Shown here: piece after piece, positions 11,890 through 24,335 of the stretch
Position numbering within the stretch: the first letter of the stretch is position 1
Layout: each line of letters starts with the position of its first letter
From: Melieria omissa
Taxonomy: Eukaryota > Arthropoda > Insecta > Diptera > Ulidiidae
NCBI GenBank assembly: GCA_963971225.1
Contig: OZ020267.1
Coordinates: forward strand, 118,661,891 to 118,725,890
DNA: 64,000 nt
Reading direction: 5' to 3'
Notes under the pieces: model-generated
Database searches by the model: none
Seen by the model: only the letters and a program-made list of their open reading frames with translations
What the model was told of the DNA's origin: nothing
Position numbers and translations under genes: made by a program

Positions 11890-14535
11890 AAACTTAGCAG
11901 AATAACAAATATGAAAAATTACCAAATAAATATTTTCGTAGACGGTATTTAAAATTAACTGGGCTGGGATGGTCATTCAAACCGCCGACTTGTCTCATTG
12001 CCCCAAAAAAGTGTTCTAAAATATCCTGGTTCAATCTTTGGGTCAAAATATATTCACACTTGAGTTTTGATTTTAAGTAATCGAATAGTAAAATTAAAGA
12101 TGTATTTGTTATTATGATTCCTTTTTGAAATGACGCCAAATTTTATTTGGTAACTATAATCGGCTTCGACATTATTTCGGTAATTTTCTGTAACGCACCA
12201 ATTTGTTCGTCAGTACCACTGAATGGTTTTTTAAAAGGTGTATCTTTCACTGAAGTTAATTTTGAATTTAAAACATCAAACCAATTGTTCACCAATTCAA
12301 TAAAGTCCGCACATTCACAAGCATTGTAAAGCTCTTTTCCACCAGCAAAGCATCGCCTTATGGCGCTTGCCGTTGTATTAGAAAATACATGCGCGGCTAG
12401 TTTTGTTTAACGTTCAAATGTTCTTCCGATAATTTGTATATTATAGAAATGTCAGAGCCCGATGTATAGTTAAGGACTTGAGCCAAAGGTTGTACTGTTA
12501 TAATTTTGTTGTCGTATAAAAATCCATTGTCTATAAAGTGATTCCTAATTAACTTCAACAAGTTCGGAGCACCAGCACCAGCGAATAAAAAAATGTTTCT
12601 TCGTTATTTTCCGGATTGATGAACCACGTATTATCTTTAATTATAAAAATATATGTTGTAATCTTCAGTACGAAAAACTCAAGCCAAGCACTTACAAATA
12701 GAAATATTCAGCTCTCTCCAAAGACCTTGGTTGCTTGAGCCCATGTCCGAGACAATTCCAACTACCGTAAATCCCACTAATTTTTGTATCGAATCCATAA
12801 AATATAGGTTTCTTCCATGACGATAATAAACCCGTTGCTAAAGCGACTTGAACATAATTACATGACTTTCGCACCACATTGCTTAGCGGATCGACTTCAT
12901 AAACAGATGAAATCTTCATTTCATCGAAGGAAAAGATGCACAGTTTTTTCTCCTTTGTCAAGTCGCTGTGCCTTATCACATCTATAATATTTGCCAAAAG
13001 CCCCTCCTCTATTGGTAAAGATCTGACCCAGCTATTTATGGTGGATGGGCTTGGAAGCGGAAATCCTATTTTCAACAGGTGTCTATATGCCCTTGGACCA
13101 GCTGCATGTAATGTTATTGCTGAAGCGATGTCTTGCCACTCCCAGCGTATATTTTTACCAGTTTGCATTTTTCGCACTTGACCCTTCGTGAATATCTTTG
13201 ATACGCTTGTTGACGGAAGTTGCTCTTGCATTGCTATTACTTGAACTTCCTCGTCTCTATATGTAAATGTATGTAAATAGTTAGTCTATTTCTAATCTGT
13301 TGATAACTTACATCGTTTGAGTATGTGTGTCTTGGTATGTTTTTTTTGCTGTCGGCCTCGATAGCTCAGCGGGTAGCGCGCTGGCTTCTCATACCGAGCG
13401 GCCCAGGTTCGATTCCTGGCTTGGGCTGGAAAGAACACTTATTTACTTCTATTGCTATCCACATGAAGGGAATGAGATCCCACACAAGTGCGCTCTTGGC
13501 AGGCAATGGCAAAACCTCCGAGTGTGGAAGAAAAACTGCCAATCGCCGTTCGGATTCGGCGTTAAACTGTAGGTCCGTCCTCCTTTTCCCCATCCGTTTG
13601 AAATGTGTGTTGTATCACATGTTGGAAAAAACAGTGTTACATACACATTTCAAACGGGTGGAATTTGTGGTATCACAACGGGCCCAGAGGCCTAAGTGTG
13701 TCTCATACAGAGGCAGCCACTTAACCAACCAACCAACCCACATGTTTTTTTGCTGCTAGTAAAGTGTGTGTTTGCATTATGTTCATTTTTGATATAGGTG
13801 ATGAGTTTTGCCCAAGCCCTTAAGAAAATTTGTCGGTGCAAAAATGTCATTTCAAGTAAAAAATGTTCGCATCAGACATTTCAATAATACCACAGTTGGG
13901 CAGCCCAGACGACGTTTCAATACCACAACTTCTAGTTTGTGGCTCACACCTATTACAGTTACATACATATTAGTTAAAAATTCATTGAAGAAAACATTAC
14001 ACCAAAAGCTGTTTTCGGAAAAGAATATTGTCCTTAGTCAACTTACTGTAGGGAGGACTCTGTGAGGTTCTTCGACGGCACCACATTGAATTGGAGTAGT
14101 CGCCGTTTGCCCATTGAATATTTGAAGTCACTCTCCTTAAAATGCATTGCATAAAGCCTTGCTTTCGTGCCAAAATTGGTCCCTTCCATTTTTTTGTTGC
14201 GTACTGGACGGCACTGCGTACATGGGTATCGAACTCCCACGAGCAGTCCGACACAGTGAGTGCGCAAGATGTATTCGGCATTTTCTGAAAAATTGTACTG
14301 TGTATTTAGGTATACGAATTATAACATATGACAAAATAAAAAATACAATTGCAAAATCTACCTGTTCTACTTCTTGATATATTTTCAGCTGCTTTCCGCT
14401 TTTATCTTCAAGAAAACAAAATTTTTTAATAAAAAAGTGTTAAGCATTTGAAATGTTTTTTCATAGTGACATAAAATAAGCATGCCGGTTCAAGAGATTT
14501 GTCAGTATCTGGTTCACTTTACTTATTTCATTATG
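11890..14535 (-). pseudogene. P-element (THAP9-like) transposon relic: THAP domain and transposase
   Basis: The minus strand carries the parts of a P-superfamily transposase in the right order. A THAP-type zinc finger lies at about 14280-14040, frameshifted, with HFKESDFKYSMGKRRL and NVVPS. An exon follows after an acceptor near 13258 and runs to a GTAAGT donor near 12690. It has DIASAITLHAAGPRAYRHL, SPSTINSWVRSL, the catalytic-type FSFDEMKI and YVQVALATGLLSSWKKPI. Further down come LLKLIRNHFIDNGF, VFSNTTASAIRRC, SFQKGIIITNTSL, RLNQDILEHFFGAMRQVGG and DHPSPVNFKYRLR, ending near 11890. At least one frameshift (about 12400) breaks it. The 5' inverted end, CATAATGAAATAAGTAAAGT read inward from 14535, closely resembles the P-element terminus. 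The 3' end was not located. A SINE interrupts it at 13352-13741. Confidence 0.88.
13352..13741 (+). repeat. tRNA-derived SINE with tail hairpin, inserted in the P relic
   Basis: The head has pol III boxes (TAGCTCAGCGGGTAGCGCGC and GGTTCGATTCC). A body follows with GGCAGGCAATGGCAAAACCTC and GCCGTTCGGATTCGGCGTTA. Next is a palindromic module at 13592-13660 (GTTTGAAATGTGTGT paired with ACACATTTCAAAC). The final part has GGTATCACAACGGGCCC, GTGTGTCTCATACAGAGG and the tail TTAACCAACCAACCAACC. A 14-15 bp duplication ATGTTTTTTTTGCTG / ATGTTTTTTTGCTG flanks it, typical of L1-type retroposition. Related copies are at 42360, 40207 (head, minus) and 23461 (tail, minus). Confidence 0.85.
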
Positions 14536-15439
14536 CGTGCATACATACCAAGCAAAACCTTAACAAAATTGTAGTCCTTCAGGCTTATTTTCCCATGAGT
14601 CCCAAATATGTTAACGGCTACAATGACAATAGCAGCTAGCTGGCTCGCTGTAATTTTCCGCGCACAAATGTAACACTTGCACGTCTTCAGTCGAGCCTTC
14701 AGCCGCATTTTAACTTCTAAGCCGATTTAAATAAATGTCTCTCCTTTTTTTGCGGCAAATGTTTCTTGATTTTGAGGCATTCATTTTTACGAATTAAATA
14801 ATTTCTTTTACACACCTCTTTATACTAAGTACTTATTTACACTTTTCCCGCGCACGCTACGACGAATAAACACGATATGGTGTCGTTTTCAGTAAGCAAT
14901 GTTGCCAACCCATTCACTTACAAATTCTTAGGATTGTATACGCGAATCCAAAAAACATCAATTTTCAAACAATAAGCAGCCCTTATTCATCGCGCAGACA
15001 CCATTGGCGACTTGTCGTTTGTACGAACAACGCAACGAGTACGCCGCATGCGCTCGTGAACTGTGATGCATGATTTTTCAATCAGTTACAAAGCAGTAGT
15101 TTAAAATTAGTTACTTTTGCCAACTGACTACTTTTCTCCTACCGGGTTAATACTGAAATTCATGGAATTTGCCGCATCGGTTGTAATGTTCAATTTGCTG
15201 AACAAAATTACAGCAGTTATCCAAGTTTAATCGCATAAATTGTTAAAATTAACTACCAACTACTATTCCTGAATAAATTTCCTACCATTCATACTTTTTC
15301 TGCATCATTACAATTTTCTTCTCATTTGTCAAAAAAGGAACTGACTTTAAATTTGGTCGAATAAAATTACCTAAACATTATTCTACTATGGATTCATAAC
15401 TGACGCTTAAAAATACAGAAATTCAATAGTACCTAAATA
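14536..15439. other. Noncoding spacer upstream of the last Shox exons
   Basis: No coding exon is supported. I looked on the plus strand from the window start to 15644 for the Shox homeodomain exons and did not find them, so they probably lie outside the window. Confidence 0.4.
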
Positions 15440-15560
15440 CAGTACAATCCGTTTAGCTGCCTATTCGTTTAGGTGCATTTTCTGCTTAGCTGCATTTTTC
15501 GTTTGGGGCAGCTCCAAGTCATATTCATCGAAGGTGAATGCAGCTAAACGGAATGTACTG
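15440..15560. mobile_element. Small MITE (121 bp), TA-flanked
   Basis: The ends CAGTACAATCCGTTTAGCTG and CAGCTAAACGGAATGTACTG are inverted copies with one mismatch, each flanked by TA. The interior repeats variants of TTAGCTGCATT. TIR type and TA duplication suggest a pogo/Tigger relative. It sits about 85 bp before a Shox exon. Confidence 0.8.
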
Positions 15561-15644
15561 TACATACATACACTGAATTCTATTATTTGTATGCGGAAAT
15601 AATTTTTTCATACTAAACTCTATTCAACGAGCGTTTATTTTTAG

Positions 15645-16156
15645 GAATCATGCTGAATAATCAAAGTCCGCCTGTTTCAACACCACTGGAACCATGTCGT
15701 GTTGCACCTTATGTAAATTTGGCAACGCTTCGTAATACTACCATTGCACCGGGCAATGCAAACGGCTGTGGTACGGGAAACATTGCAAACACCAATGTAC
15801 AAGGCCAGTCAGCAGCAGCCCAACACTTTACGAGTTCCGTGGCAACTGCAGCAGCATTTTCTGCATTTGACTCCGCAATATTATCAGCGGCTGCACAGCA
15901 GGTACTTGATTACAAATATTGCACACAATTTGTTAGAACCCGATTTTTCTAGTTGTGCTTAATTTCTTTACAGTATGCTGCTGCCATAGGGAACAGAAAT
16001 ACTCCAAGTCTCTTTTCACTGTCTCAATACCCGTTAAATCTGGCAGCAATTGCAGCGGCGCATAATAAAAATTCTAGCATTGCTGATTTGCGAATGAAGG
16101 CGAAAAAACACACTGAGTCTTTACTACTAGGTACTGAGAACGCTACGGTGTTGTAA
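15645..16156 (+). CDS. Shox: Short stature homeobox (SHOX-type) transcription factor, C-terminal two exons
   Basis: Exon one (15645-15901) follows a TTTATTTTTAG acceptor and ends at CAG|GTACTT. Exon two (15974-16156) follows TTTCTTTACAG and ends in TAA; the two join in phase 0. The protein carries CRVAPYVNLATLR, as in SHOX (CRVAPYVN), an Ala/Gln-rich stretch, and the C-terminal OAR motif SSIADLRMKAKKHTES, whose SSIADLR-KA-KH pattern is that of SHOX. This nuclear protein binds DNA through a homeodomain encoded upstream, not seen in the window. A polyadenylation signal AATAAA lies at 16200-16205, only 44 bases after the stop. Compared with SHOX, the last residues (LLLGTENATVL) extend slightly beyond the usual end. 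Other paired-class OAR genes fit less well. Confidence 0.82.
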
Positions 16157-16209
16157 AATTATTCATTGAGTTCTTGCTGAGTTTTTTAAAGATACATCCA
16201 ATAAAAAAT

Positions 16210-17057
16210 ACTTGCTTTACTGCATTATCTGTAATTTGTTCAATACATAATGATTAATGATTTTTCGGCATTTTTGATTTTTTCTTCTTTTTTGATATTG
16301 TTAAAAAATCAAAAATCTGTAAGTAGAAGGACAATAGGAGTTTATCTGTTGTAAAGATCCGGGCCTCTTTTCGAACGCCTATTCAATTTTATAAATGCAA
16401 TGGCTCGTCTAAACGTCTAAACGTTGTGCGACTGACAAGTCTGTAGCTATTCCGCATTGAAAACTTTGGTTTTTCCCAGTAAAAATGCACGATTTATATT
16501 TTGTTACGTTTTCCCATGGAAACGGCAACTGTGAAATTTGAAAGCTGTCGTCTACTATTATTTTGAAAACACTCGATTTATTGGAAAAAAGATTTCCAGA
16601 GCGAATCAACTTAAAAATTCCAATGTTCACTGGCTTAGAGCGAAAAGGAGCTAATACTTATCATGGTCAAACTGACCCCCTTAAATTAGTTTAAATGAAA
16701 AAAGCTTTTGGTTGAACATGACCGTTAACACTGCTTAGTGGGTCTTAGCAGTGATGAAGTGATAGGAAACTGGGAGAGCCGGTACCACTACATGCACAGA
16801 ATTTCACTAAATTATGACATAATCGCAACCATTGGGCCTACTAGTAGGCCTGTGGGATGTATAAAAAGGAAGATTAAAAACAGAAAATTGAAAATAATTG
16901 CTGGGCAATAAAAACGTATGCATTTTAGAAAGGATATGCGCGTACACGGCATAGCGCAAAAACAGTACACCGCCGAATTGTTTCTTTTTTATCAATAATA
17001 TTATTGCTACTCGCCCCAACAACAAATCAGCGCTCATCCTCATGTTTTTCAACAGGC
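16210..17057. other. Noncoding spacer downstream of Shox
   Basis: Nothing supported beyond probable 3' flanking sequence of Shox. Confidence 0.4.
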
Positions 17058-17065
17058 GCAATAAC

Positions 17066-17221
17066 CAGTGGCGGATTCAGGGGGGTGTTTTGGGGGTTGA
17101 AACCCCCCCCGAAATATTAGGATCGACATTAAAACTACATACAAATTAAAAGACAATTTATGAATATCAAAGAATTACTTTTTGAAACCCCCCCCGAAAT
17201 ATTTTTCTGAATCCGCCCCTG
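17066..17221. mobile_element. hAT-type MITE, copy 2 (156 bp)
   Basis: Same family as 8142-8294, with ends CAGTGGCGGATTCAGG and CTGAATCCGCCCCTG. It is flanked by a perfect 8-bp duplication GCAATAAC (17058-17065 and 17222-17229), which fixes the boundaries exactly and supports hAT. Confidence 0.93.
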
Positions 17222-17229
17222 GCAATAAC

Positions 17230-20200
17230 GCACATAGGATTTAATTTTGAGAGGGGCTAGGTCCACAACTTTCAAGCCCTATGCCAATTGAAACAATTTT
17301 TGGTAACTACAATTTTGCAAGATACAAATATTTGGGAGGGATTTGAACCCAAAATCTTTCCACCTTGCGTGGGCTACTGAACTTGCACAGCTGCAGCGAG
17401 AATTTGAATGAGTACTGAAGCTTTTACTCACATGTTACGCTGAAGCAGTGGCGTCCCCAGGGGTGATTAGGGGGGATAGATCCTCCCTTGGTGGATAAAT
17501 TCGTTTATCTAATTTGATGTAACCATATAGAATTGTGAAACATTTTTATTATTTGCTTTATCTCATCTGTGAGGACACACTTAAAACCTAATAGTTGAAC
17601 CTCCCATGATCTGGCCAGACTATGGTGTAAACAAGAGGATAGTCGAGGATTGCTGTAAAGGATATACAAAATCAGAAAGTGTGAACACAATGATATCTTT
17701 TGCTCGCCTATACTAGAATAATTAAGTAAATAGCGAGTTTCAACTTTAATGAATTAATTTTTAAATTAAACAAATACGCCAGTAAAGCAAGTAAATGAAA
17801 AAAATAAAAATGTGAAATACGTTAATTATGGAGCTTGTTGGGTTGTATGGCACGATATTGAGCGAAAAGGGAAAAAAATCAAATGGGGTTAGAAGAATTC
17901 CGATAAAGATAGAAAGATGATATTGTGGTTCGATACTTACGGTGCGCGGTTCGAACACCAACCAAGAAAAGAAAAGGGGAACAAACGGAAGATGCGCTTC
18001 TTTCGAGTTTATTGCTTCTCAAAATGATGCTGCTTCGTTGCTGTCGGATGATCGAGTGAAGAAGCAAAGTAAATAAGAAATGGGCCGGGATTGCCGCGCA
18101 ACAAGAGGTCGAAAACTTTTGTTGCTAACGGCTTACAAGTAGTTCAGAGTTGTTACTTTGACTACTTTGAGACATTGAAAGAGTAGATCTGGTCTAAACA
18201 GAGCTGCTTCAACTGCTTGAACAATGCAATTATTGCAACGATATAACATAATGCAGTATTATTACTCAAACACATTGAGATTTTACATTGAACACATACA
18301 AATCGCGTTTATATATATCTATTATTATTTCTGGATTCCTTGCACTGTTAACAATTCGGAACTACTTTTCCAAAACAACATGTTATTGTTCATGCTTATT
18401 TGGTCGGATACCGTTTTCCTTGTCGCCTTCGTCGTCGCTATCTTTACATTGAACTATCTAAACGACATTTTTTCTTACAGTATCAGCAGCTTTGTTTTGT
18501 TCAGGGCCAAATGAAAGCGTGAAATTGGTTGCACCGTTATTATGATCTCTAGCAGCAAATTAATTAATATCTTAATTTTGTTGCCCTGAAGCATTAGCTT
18601 CCGCTATTGCTTAGACAATTTTTTCAGAGAAATTGTCCTCTCTGATTTCATTCCAGCGTCGAAGTTCAAAAACAATTCCCTCCCTTCCATCTCTGCCACA
18701 GAAACCACCCAATCGCATTGATAACAAACCAGACACGACAAGACCACAAATACTTCCTTCCAATTGAATTGACACCAAAACACGGACATAACCATGAATA
18801 CAACTGATAAGTATTATTTTTGAATATGTTCCGACATTGTTTTCCAACAAAAATTATAATTTACTAACCCAAAAGAGAACAAAAGTCAAGGCGAGTGAAA
18901 AACACTTGGATCAGGTAGATTTTGCGCTAATTAACTTATGTCACGATTACATGGAACGGCACGAAAAAAGGGTTTCAAATAGAGTCAAATGGAAAAGCCT
19001 AGTTGAAACCCTATGCTGCGTAAAGGACTGAATAAGTAACAGACGAAAAAATATTTGTTAACCATTCTGACAAAAATAACGTGGGAAATAACAAAAAAAA
19101 ATTGTAACTAACGGGCAAATTTGTATGCAAATGCGACATGGCCTGGCCATGCCATTGTTATGGTGCTTAGAAAGGATCCGCTGAGGATATCATGAAATAT
19201 AAGCTCGATAGCTTAACTACAACATGACTAAAGTGGACCCAAGGTTCGATATGTTCTGGCCAGAACCGGATGCCGAAGGGTTAAGAATAGTTGAATACAA
19301 AATTTGTTCTCGCACAATAGTTGTATTTTCAGTGTTCCCAGAAGTATCGACTATTAACCAAAGTAGAAGTCAAACGCAGGCATCATGCCTGCCCTGCATC
19401 AGCTGTTGAAATTTGAAAAAAATGCAGTTAAATTTTTTGGTGTAGCTGGTGTGTAATGCTTTTAAAAATAGGTCTTTTGAGTTTTTCGAAATTCATTTAG
19501 GAGTTTTCAAAATGTCATAACTTGAAACAAACTTGCATCTTTTAGTTGGGATTTTATGACTTCAAAATACATGTATGTAAATACATGTCACTTGAATTTT
19601 TCGTTTTAAAAATTGTATGTTAGTATATGTATACATACATATACATATGGATTTATATATGTAAAAATAATACCCAAAGATGAAAGTATAAAAATGGCGT
19701 TAAACTGGATTTTTTTCATAGCCCTCTTCCCGAAATCCTGGAGACGTCACTGCGTTGTAGTTACAGAGAATTCCGGCGTTAGTAACAGAGGATTCTGTTG
19801 TCAATAACGGAGGGTACTACCAGCAGTACCCGCCATTGAACGCGTTTGCTTGTATGAGATGCGCGTTCTATATTACTTCGTGTTCGTTGGTTTGACATAG
19901 GTATGTTTGTTTACAACCAAAGCCACGTCACCGTATTTTTGGAGTTTGCTGGCCACTCTTTGAAAAAAGGTGGCTATTTCGATTTCGGCCACGTAAATAA
20001 GCATTCTAGTCCCTCCCACTTAAATAGCATTCTCGCTTGTGAGGAAGAACGTACGTAGTTTTTTAGGATATTTTTCATTGCAATTCCAACAACACAAAAC
20101 AATGACAACAACAAACAAACACAATTAAATAGTTTAACATGTTTAATTTCCAACAACAGTTGCATGTGACTAAACATGTTTTCGAACTGGTTTTGTTAAT

Positions 20201-21540
20201 TTTGTTCAGGTTTAAGTCGTCGGTTTGAGCATGATATACATAAGTCCACTTTTTCATATTTTACAGGAAAAACAAAAAACTGTGTTGACATAGAAATTAA
20301 AATTAGATTAAATAAATTTAATGAATAAATTAAAATTAACTAAATTAAAATTATTTGTTGATGTTATGTAACTAAATTTTGCCTTCGAATAATGAAGAAA
20401 TTATAAACATATAAAAAGAATTGTCTGCCGATTTACAGAAACTTTTGTGATTTAACAAATTAGTATCTTTTACCATATAAATGTTTATACCAATGAAAAA
20501 ATTTCTTTTGAAATTTAACCCCTAAAGTGTACAAGTGACCCGACGTTAAACAGTACGCTAATCAAACGTCGGAGGTAAGTAAATTGGTTTTTCCTATATT
20601 TTGATGGCTTTTTACTAGGAATTAATTTTGTTCATGAGGAATCGATAAATTTTTAGTTCAAGCCATGTCGCAACGATTATAGGAGAAAACACAACTAGCA
20701 CAGATCTCTATTGCCTATTCATTCATTGCCTATACATTCCTTTTATTATCGAGTATATTTATGTCATTTTTATGAATAAAATTGAATGAAATAAATAAAA
20801 TGTGCGTTTTATTGTGAATTTTACATATTTTCGTATCAATGAAAAAATTCGATTTTGATGTTCAAAACTTAAGTAACCTATTTAATGTACATATCTCCAA
20901 TATTTTTTTCTTCAAAGTACTGTTCTTAAGCTTTAATTTCCCTAAAGCTGAAAATCCCATTACAGTTGACGTTTAGTATAGCGAACATTCCATTTAACGA
21001 ATTTTCGATTTAACGTATGGCCAAATTTCTTCCATTTATGGTTCTATATTACGAACAGAAGTGAAATTTGCTATTCGGCACCTAAATTTTTTTTATTTTT
21101 GTTACGTTAAAACTTTAAAATTTACGTCAAGCTACCAAGATTTTCAAATTCTGTTTGTATACATTGCTAATCATTTTCACAGGATTTGTTTTGCGTTCGG
21201 TCGGCGTTTTTCTTTTAAAAATTAAAATTTCAATAATTAATCAAGAGAAATTGCCACAATTGCCAGAAAAGTTTACTTGCGGTAAAGAGGCAATCGCGCA
21301 TCGAAGACTTTTTCAGTGTACACACAAAGCTATATTTGTATTTTGAAAATGCAAACTATATTTGTATTTTGAAAATTCTGTCTGTCCTTTGCTGAAAATG
21401 GAATTCGCTGTTTTGGGTTTCAGAACCCCCCATAGTCTATAATTTGTCCACATTTTCAATCACTAAGCAAGGTCTTTTCATTTTTAAACATTTAAAAAAT
21501 AATAACAAATTTTTTGGGCGAAACTAATTTGTTTTTTTTA
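17230..21540. other. Gene-poor stretch
   Basis: No gene supported. A pol III B-box-like word (GGTTCAAATCC, minus strand, about 17340-17355) suggests a tRNA-derived relic. At 17447 CAGTGGCGTCCCCAGGGG looks like another hAT-type end. At 20960-21070 words such as TTTAACGAATTTTCGATTTAACG resemble worn pogo/Tigger ends. Short open frames at 18224-18514 and 18837-19031 show no recognisable domain. Confidence 0.4.
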
Positions 21541-21544
21541 ATAG

Positions 21545-21830
21545 TCCCGTTTAGGCTCAATACAGCGATATGCATGATCTAAAAATTTGTATAAAGAGTA
21601 GTTTAGTTCGTCGACCGGAATGTGCTTCATGATGTAGGTACAAGCCTTTTGGATGGTATCTACATTCCAAAACGCTTTTTTTCATCGGAAAATACTTTTT
21701 TTGAAAAGGTAAAAGTCGCACAGTGCCGCATCAGGTGAAAATGAGGAGTGGTTGATGGTTAAACCTTTAGTAAACAAAAAAACATTCAAAACAAGTGTCG
21801 ATCGATGAGATGGCATCCTTCGATAGCCAA
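21545..21830 (-). pseudogene. mariner-like transposase C-terminal relic
   Basis: The minus strand reads GLTINHSSFSPDAALCDFYL, then FKKSIFR, stop, KKAFWNVDTIQKACTYIMKH and YRCIEPKRDYF. This follows the mariner pattern SPDLAPCDFFLF (third catalytic Asp) and the C-terminal RCI...GDYF. Stops and frame changes show it is dead. The upstream part of the transposase and the inverted ends were not recognised. Confidence 0.65.
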
Positions 21831-23460
21831 ATGTTCAGTTAAAATGCTATTGATAAACCTTCGCCCTTCCAAAGATATTTGTATACGTCGTTTATTAATG
21901 TCGTTCACCCGGATGACTCCAGGCACTTCTGCCGCTATTTTAAGTAAAACTCACAAAAAATATATATTTTTTCATACCGCAGTAATTAGTATCTTTCTCT
22001 GGCGATAGTTCGTTTTACGAAAAAAGGCCTTATTTTAATGATTTATTTTGCAACATTGGAAAATATGGTATTAGAAATTTTCTTTCCAGCGGTTTTTTGA
22101 ACGTATAATGAGGTACGCAAAAAAATTTATTGCGAGTTTTATTTAAAACGGCAGCGAAAGCGCCTGAGATCACCCGTGTAGGAATTTTGTATACAAAATG
22201 ACAAAATTCAAGTTTAACTATGAAAAAGATTTCTAAAAAAAGTATTTGTTCATGTTATTGAAAATTAAATTTACTTTTGTGCAGTTATACGACAGCGCAG
22301 CTAAATACTCTGGCAGGTCCTAAACATGAATATAAAAAAGATTACCGAGCTGGGTATAAGTAAGGCGAAGGTTAACTCCAATTTCAAGAATTTTAATGAT
22401 AATGGATAACACGTTGGTCATCATTTATGTCCTGACAATCGTTTTTAAACCCCGTTTACCACTTATGAACTCCACCACATTTCATGAACTCCAAACATTT
22501 TTAAAACAAAATTTAATATATAGACTTTGTTTGATGCTTATTTTTGTACGATGACACAAACATACTTTCACTTCAGATGCAATAACTTCGCTTCCAGTGC
22601 ACCAAATTTCATGAAATTTTTACTAAAAATCAGGAAACATTGAATTTTATTAAATTTGAATTGCATTAAGTCACATAAGGCACCTCAAAATGCCCTATTT
22701 GGAAAGTGCAGTTTACTTTAAACAATACGTAAAACTAAACTGGCAACAACATTTGTAAACCTCCCATGACCAAGTTCTGGCTACGCCCCTGGGTCAGAAT
22801 GAGCCCAATCGAACGGTTAAATAATTTACTAGAGTCCGACCGATACCAAATTTTTTGGCCGATGCCGATTATTATTAATAAAAAAAATTAAAGGGCGAAT
22901 TTTGCCGATGCCGATTAATCGGCCGAAAGGGCGAAAATCGACCGATGCTGATTCCATAGAAAAAAATAACACGAATGAATTCAATCACAGTCTATTTTAT
23001 AAAATAACAAAAGGAACTATTACATATTATTGTAATATTCATCAGAAAATAACAAAACAACGAGAAAAGAAATAATTAAAAACTAAATAAAATAAAAAAT
23101 AATATATCACATTTATCCACTGAGAGAGATAAAAACTAAATAAAATAACAAGAGAATTCAGAATTCTAATACATTAACATGTATTATAAAAAATAATATA
23201 TAACATTTATCCACTGAGAGAAACAAAATAGTGACGTAAATATTGCATACAAATTCAGTTTTTTATTCTCTAACTAACTGCAAATTACGATTTTATATTA
23301 AAATTTGTACTCTCAAATTGCGACCCGTTGTACAGATGCAGTGGGAAAAAGTTAGAAGACAAATTTGGAAAAAATAAAAGCCCTGTTAAATAAAATGCTT
23401 CCGATTAAACAAGAAGGATACAATTGAAAAATTAAATGCCCCTTCTCCTGATATCCACAT
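21831..23460. other. Noncoding stretch with short GCCGATGCCGATTA repeats
   Basis: At 22836-22960 the words CCGATACC, GCCGATGCCGATTA and CGACCGATGCTGATT recur, a degraded mini-repeat. Nothing else is supported. Confidence 0.4.
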
Positions 23461-23560
23461 TAGGTTAGGTTAGGTTAAAGTTGCTGTCCTGGCATGGGAC
23501 TTGCTGTGAGACACACTTAGGACACGGAATGGGCCCGTTATGATACCACAAGTTGAAAGG
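23461..23560 (-). repeat. 3' tail fragment of a SINE/retroposon ending in (TTAACC-like)n
   Basis: Read on the minus strand, the segment contains GGTATCATAACGGGCCCATT, GTGTCCTAAGTGTGTCTCAC and ends CTTTAACCTAACCTAACC. It matches the 3' part of the SINE at 13352-13741, where the tail is TTAACCAACCAACC. The TTAGG-like tail is therefore a retroposon tail, not a telomere repeat. Confidence 0.65.
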
Positions 23561-23619
23561 TCTGTCTTACTGCAAGTCGAGAAGCCTATTCAAGCCATTT
23601 CGATTTGTGGATGAATTAA

Positions 23620-24335
23620 GGGGGCGATACATTTAGAACCTTAAAAAAATCGATATTTTTTTATTGCTGCAATCGAAAGATAAACTATTTAAAAATATAG
23701 TCCCGAAGTTCTATTGGCCTACTGTTAATATTTTGGGAGATAATAGCCCAAGACCCGCGCGGCGGCTATACAGGCAGCTGCGCGCACATAAACTTTGAAC
23801 CTCTTTTTCTCAAAACTATGTTTTCTAATCCGGCCGTCAAGATTGCGAGCGAGCTATTCAACCGATTTAGTCGGATTAAACAGCATATTATAGATAATTG
23901 TATATTCAAGTGCGTGGCAGCGCAATTTTTTTAACAAAAAGCGTTTTCACAGTTATGTACTCATTTTTATGTCAAAAACACGGGTAAAAAAAGGCACTTT
24001 TTCACTAAAAGCATGACTATACCTCTAATTTTAAAAAATTACAGTAAATCTCTTCGCTATGCACTTGATAAAAGCTTTCTGATTCATAAGATATTTTCAT
24101 TTCTTGTTTCACATCAAAACTCTACCTAGGAAGTTGACGGCCGCAAAGTTTGTCACCGCCAGGAGATCGGCTATAACTCCGCCATTTTGTTTTTTTTTTG
24201 TAAAAAATTTTGTAATCCCACTTTTATTATGCCTTTATATATATCCGAAACAAACCTGACTCTATGTGTTTTTATTCTCCCAGCATAAAATCAGAAAAAA
24301 CTACCTTTTTTGGCGCTTCTAAATGTATCGACCCC
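23620..24335. mobile_element. TTAA-flanked MITE (716 bp)
   Basis: The ends GGGGGCGATACATTTAGAA and TTCTAAATGTATCGACCCC are inverted copies with one mismatch. Each is flanked by TTAA (23616-23619 and 24336-24339), the piggyBac target. The interior is noncoding, with a GC-rich patch near 23760. Confidence 0.8.

Noticed and set aside
13355..13430. tRNA genes at 13355, 40207 and 42360
   Set aside because: They have A and B boxes, but acceptor arms do not pair and each belongs to a dispersed SINE or SINE fragment.
17340..17400. tRNA gene on the minus strand
   Set aside because: Only a B-box-like word is convincing; no cloverleaf.
18224..18514. Possible membrane protein of 96 aa
   Set aside because: Hydrophobic AT-rich frame with no signal of conservation or family.
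18837..19031. Possible 64-aa charged protein
   Set aside because: No ATG start and no recognised domain; likely chance or worn transposon.
23461..23478. Telomere repeat TTAGG array
   Set aside because: Only about three units, in the tail of a retroposon; flies lack TTAGG telomeres.
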